A stretch of 7,696 bases of DNA. Source: Neisseriales bacterium. Lineage in GTDB: Bacteria > Pseudomonadota > Gammaproteobacteria > Burkholderiales > UBA11063. Positions 6,751-7,696 of this stretch are shown here, one piece after another. The position numbers and the translations under genes are program-made. Location: assembly GCA_008017145.1 (NCBI GenBank), contig SSGY01000122.1, positions 1-7,696 of the forward strand. Direction: 5' to 3'. The stretch's first letter is position 1. Each line of letters opens with the position of its first letter. Under the pieces are notes generated by a model. It saw only the letters and a list, made by a program, of their open reading frames with translations. It was not told where the DNA came from and ran no database searches.

Positions 6751-7696
6751 ATGAGTGAAAATTTATTTATACGTAAGGTGGCGATTCTCGGTGCTGGGGT
6801 GATGGGAGCACAAATTGGGGCGCATTTTGCCAATGCTGGAGTCCCCGTAATACTATTTGATTTAAAAGCTAAGGACGGAGCAGCAAATGCGATAGGTGAT
6901 AAAGCGCTAGCTAATTTGACTAAATTAAAACCAAATCCAGTCGCTTCTGCTAGATCATTTGCATATTTGAGTGTAGCTAATTATGATGATAATTTGGATT
7001 TATTAACGGAATGTGACTTGATTATCGAAGCGATTGCTGAACGCATGGACTGGAAAGTTGACTTATTTCATAAAATTGCCCCCTATCTAAATCTGCATGC
7101 AATTGTTGCAACCAATACTTCTGGACTCAGTGTTGAAGAATTAGCCAATAGCGTTCCAGAGTCACTTCATTCTCATTTTTGCGGTATTCATTTTTTTAAT
7201 CCACCACGTTATATGCCGTTAATCGAATTGATTCCAAGTTCAAAAACTGAAAGAGCGGTTTTAACCGCATTGGAAACATTTTTAGTTAGCGGGCTTGGCA
7301 AAAGCGTAATTGAAGCCAAAGATACCCCTAATTTTGTGGCAAACCGAATTGGTGTTTTCTCGATGATGGCAGTTTTAGAATATGCCGAGAAATTTAATAT
7401 TCCTTTTGAGGTTGTAGATCAATTAACTGGCAAAAATTTGGGGCGTGCTAAATCTGCAACGTTTAGGACTGCCGATGTTGTTGGTTTGGATACATTTGTA
7501 CATGTAGTTGAAACCATGATGGCTAAATGTAAAGACGGATTTGAAGATAGTTATCTTATCCCTGAGTGGTTAGATAAACTAATTAAAGCTGGTGCGCTTG
7601 GACAAAAAACCAAGGCTGGGATATTCCGTAAAGATAAAGACGGTATCAAAGTAATTGATATTGCTCTTGGTGATTATCGCCCTGCGGATAAGAAAG
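6751..7696 (+). CDS. 3-hydroxyacyl-CoA dehydrogenase/enoyl-CoA hydratase, FadN-like, 3' end missing
   Basis: The frame is open to the window end and gives 315 residues. This is the NAD-dependent dehydrogenase part of a fatty-acid beta-oxidation enzyme that oxidises L-3-hydroxyacyl-CoA. The Rossmann motif is VAILGAGVMGAQIG (14-19 GAGVMG) with Asp37 at the end of the second strand. The catalytic region holds ATNTSGLS (Ser124), HFFNPPRYM (His147) with Glu159, and DTPNFVANRIG (Asn198). The stretch GRAKSATFRTADVVGLDTF and the later GQKTKAGIFRK are hallmarks of the FadN-type fused family, in which the dehydrogenase comes first and a crotonase domain follows (about 790 residues in total); the latter would lie beyond the window. 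Starting at 6751 is supported by a GGAGG eight bases upstream. Transcribed divergently from the regulator. A link to the efflux system is not shown. Confidence 0.95.
   Translation, partial: MSENLFIRKVAILGAGVMGAQIGAHFANAGVPVILFDLKAKDGAANAIGDKALANLTKLKPNPVASARSFAYLSVANYDDNLDLLTECDLIIEAIAERMDWKVDLFHKIAPYLNLHAIVATNTSGLSVEELANSVPESLHSHFCGIHFFNPPRYMPLIELIPSSKTERAVLTALETFLVSGLGKSVIEAKDTPNFVANRIGVFSMMAVLEYAEKFNIPFEVVDQLTGKNLGRAKSATFRTADVVGLDTFVHVVETMMAKCKDGFEDSYLIPEWLDKLIKAGALGQKTKAGIFRKDKDGIKVIDIALGDYRPADKK

Noticed and set aside
6600..6833. 77-codon minus-strand reading frame
   Set aside because: It runs antisense across the clear start and Rossmann motif of the FadN-like gene; its composition is not protein-like.

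Overview
The window comes from a low-GC (AT-rich by eye) Gram-negative bacterium. It encodes an outer-membrane beta-barrel porin, an outer-membrane lipoprotein of the NodT/TolC type and a periplasmic adaptor. These, together with a FadN-like beta-oxidation protein, suit a beta- or gammaproteobacterium. The exact lineage cannot be fixed from the sequence alone.

Layout. (1) Positions 1-1254, plus strand: the 3' part of an OprD-like porin whose start lies before the window. (2) 1255-1332: a short convergent gap with no clear terminator. (3) 1333-5437, minus strand: four tightly packed genes. In transcription order these are an outer-membrane efflux lipoprotein, a HlyD/EmrA/AaeA-type membrane fusion protein, and two small inner-membrane proteins that together match one FUSC/AaeB-type aromatic-acid pump cut in two at its domain boundary. 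The junctions are a 4-bp ATGA overlap, a 3-bp gap and a 22-bp overlap, so translation is probably coupled. (4) 5510-6337, minus strand: a regulator with a PAS-like N-terminal region and a LuxR-type helix-turn-helix, directly upstream of the efflux genes and probably their controller. (5) 6338-6750: a 413-bp divergent regulatory region with a perfect 7-bp inverted repeat and candidate promoters on both strands. (6) 6751 to the end, plus strand: the N-terminal 315 residues of a 3-hydroxyacyl-CoA dehydrogenase/enoyl-CoA hydratase, which runs off the window.

Working together (inference): the minus-strand genes would form a tripartite pump that exports small organic or aromatic acids from the inner membrane across the outer membrane, switched by the sensor-type regulator. 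The flanking genes concern uptake (porin) and breakdown (beta-oxidation) of carboxylates, so the neighbourhood may share an organic-acid theme.

The most interesting points are the two-part FUSC pump, where one extra A in a five-A run would fuse the halves into a 555-residue protein, and the operator-like dyad upstream of the divergent promoters.
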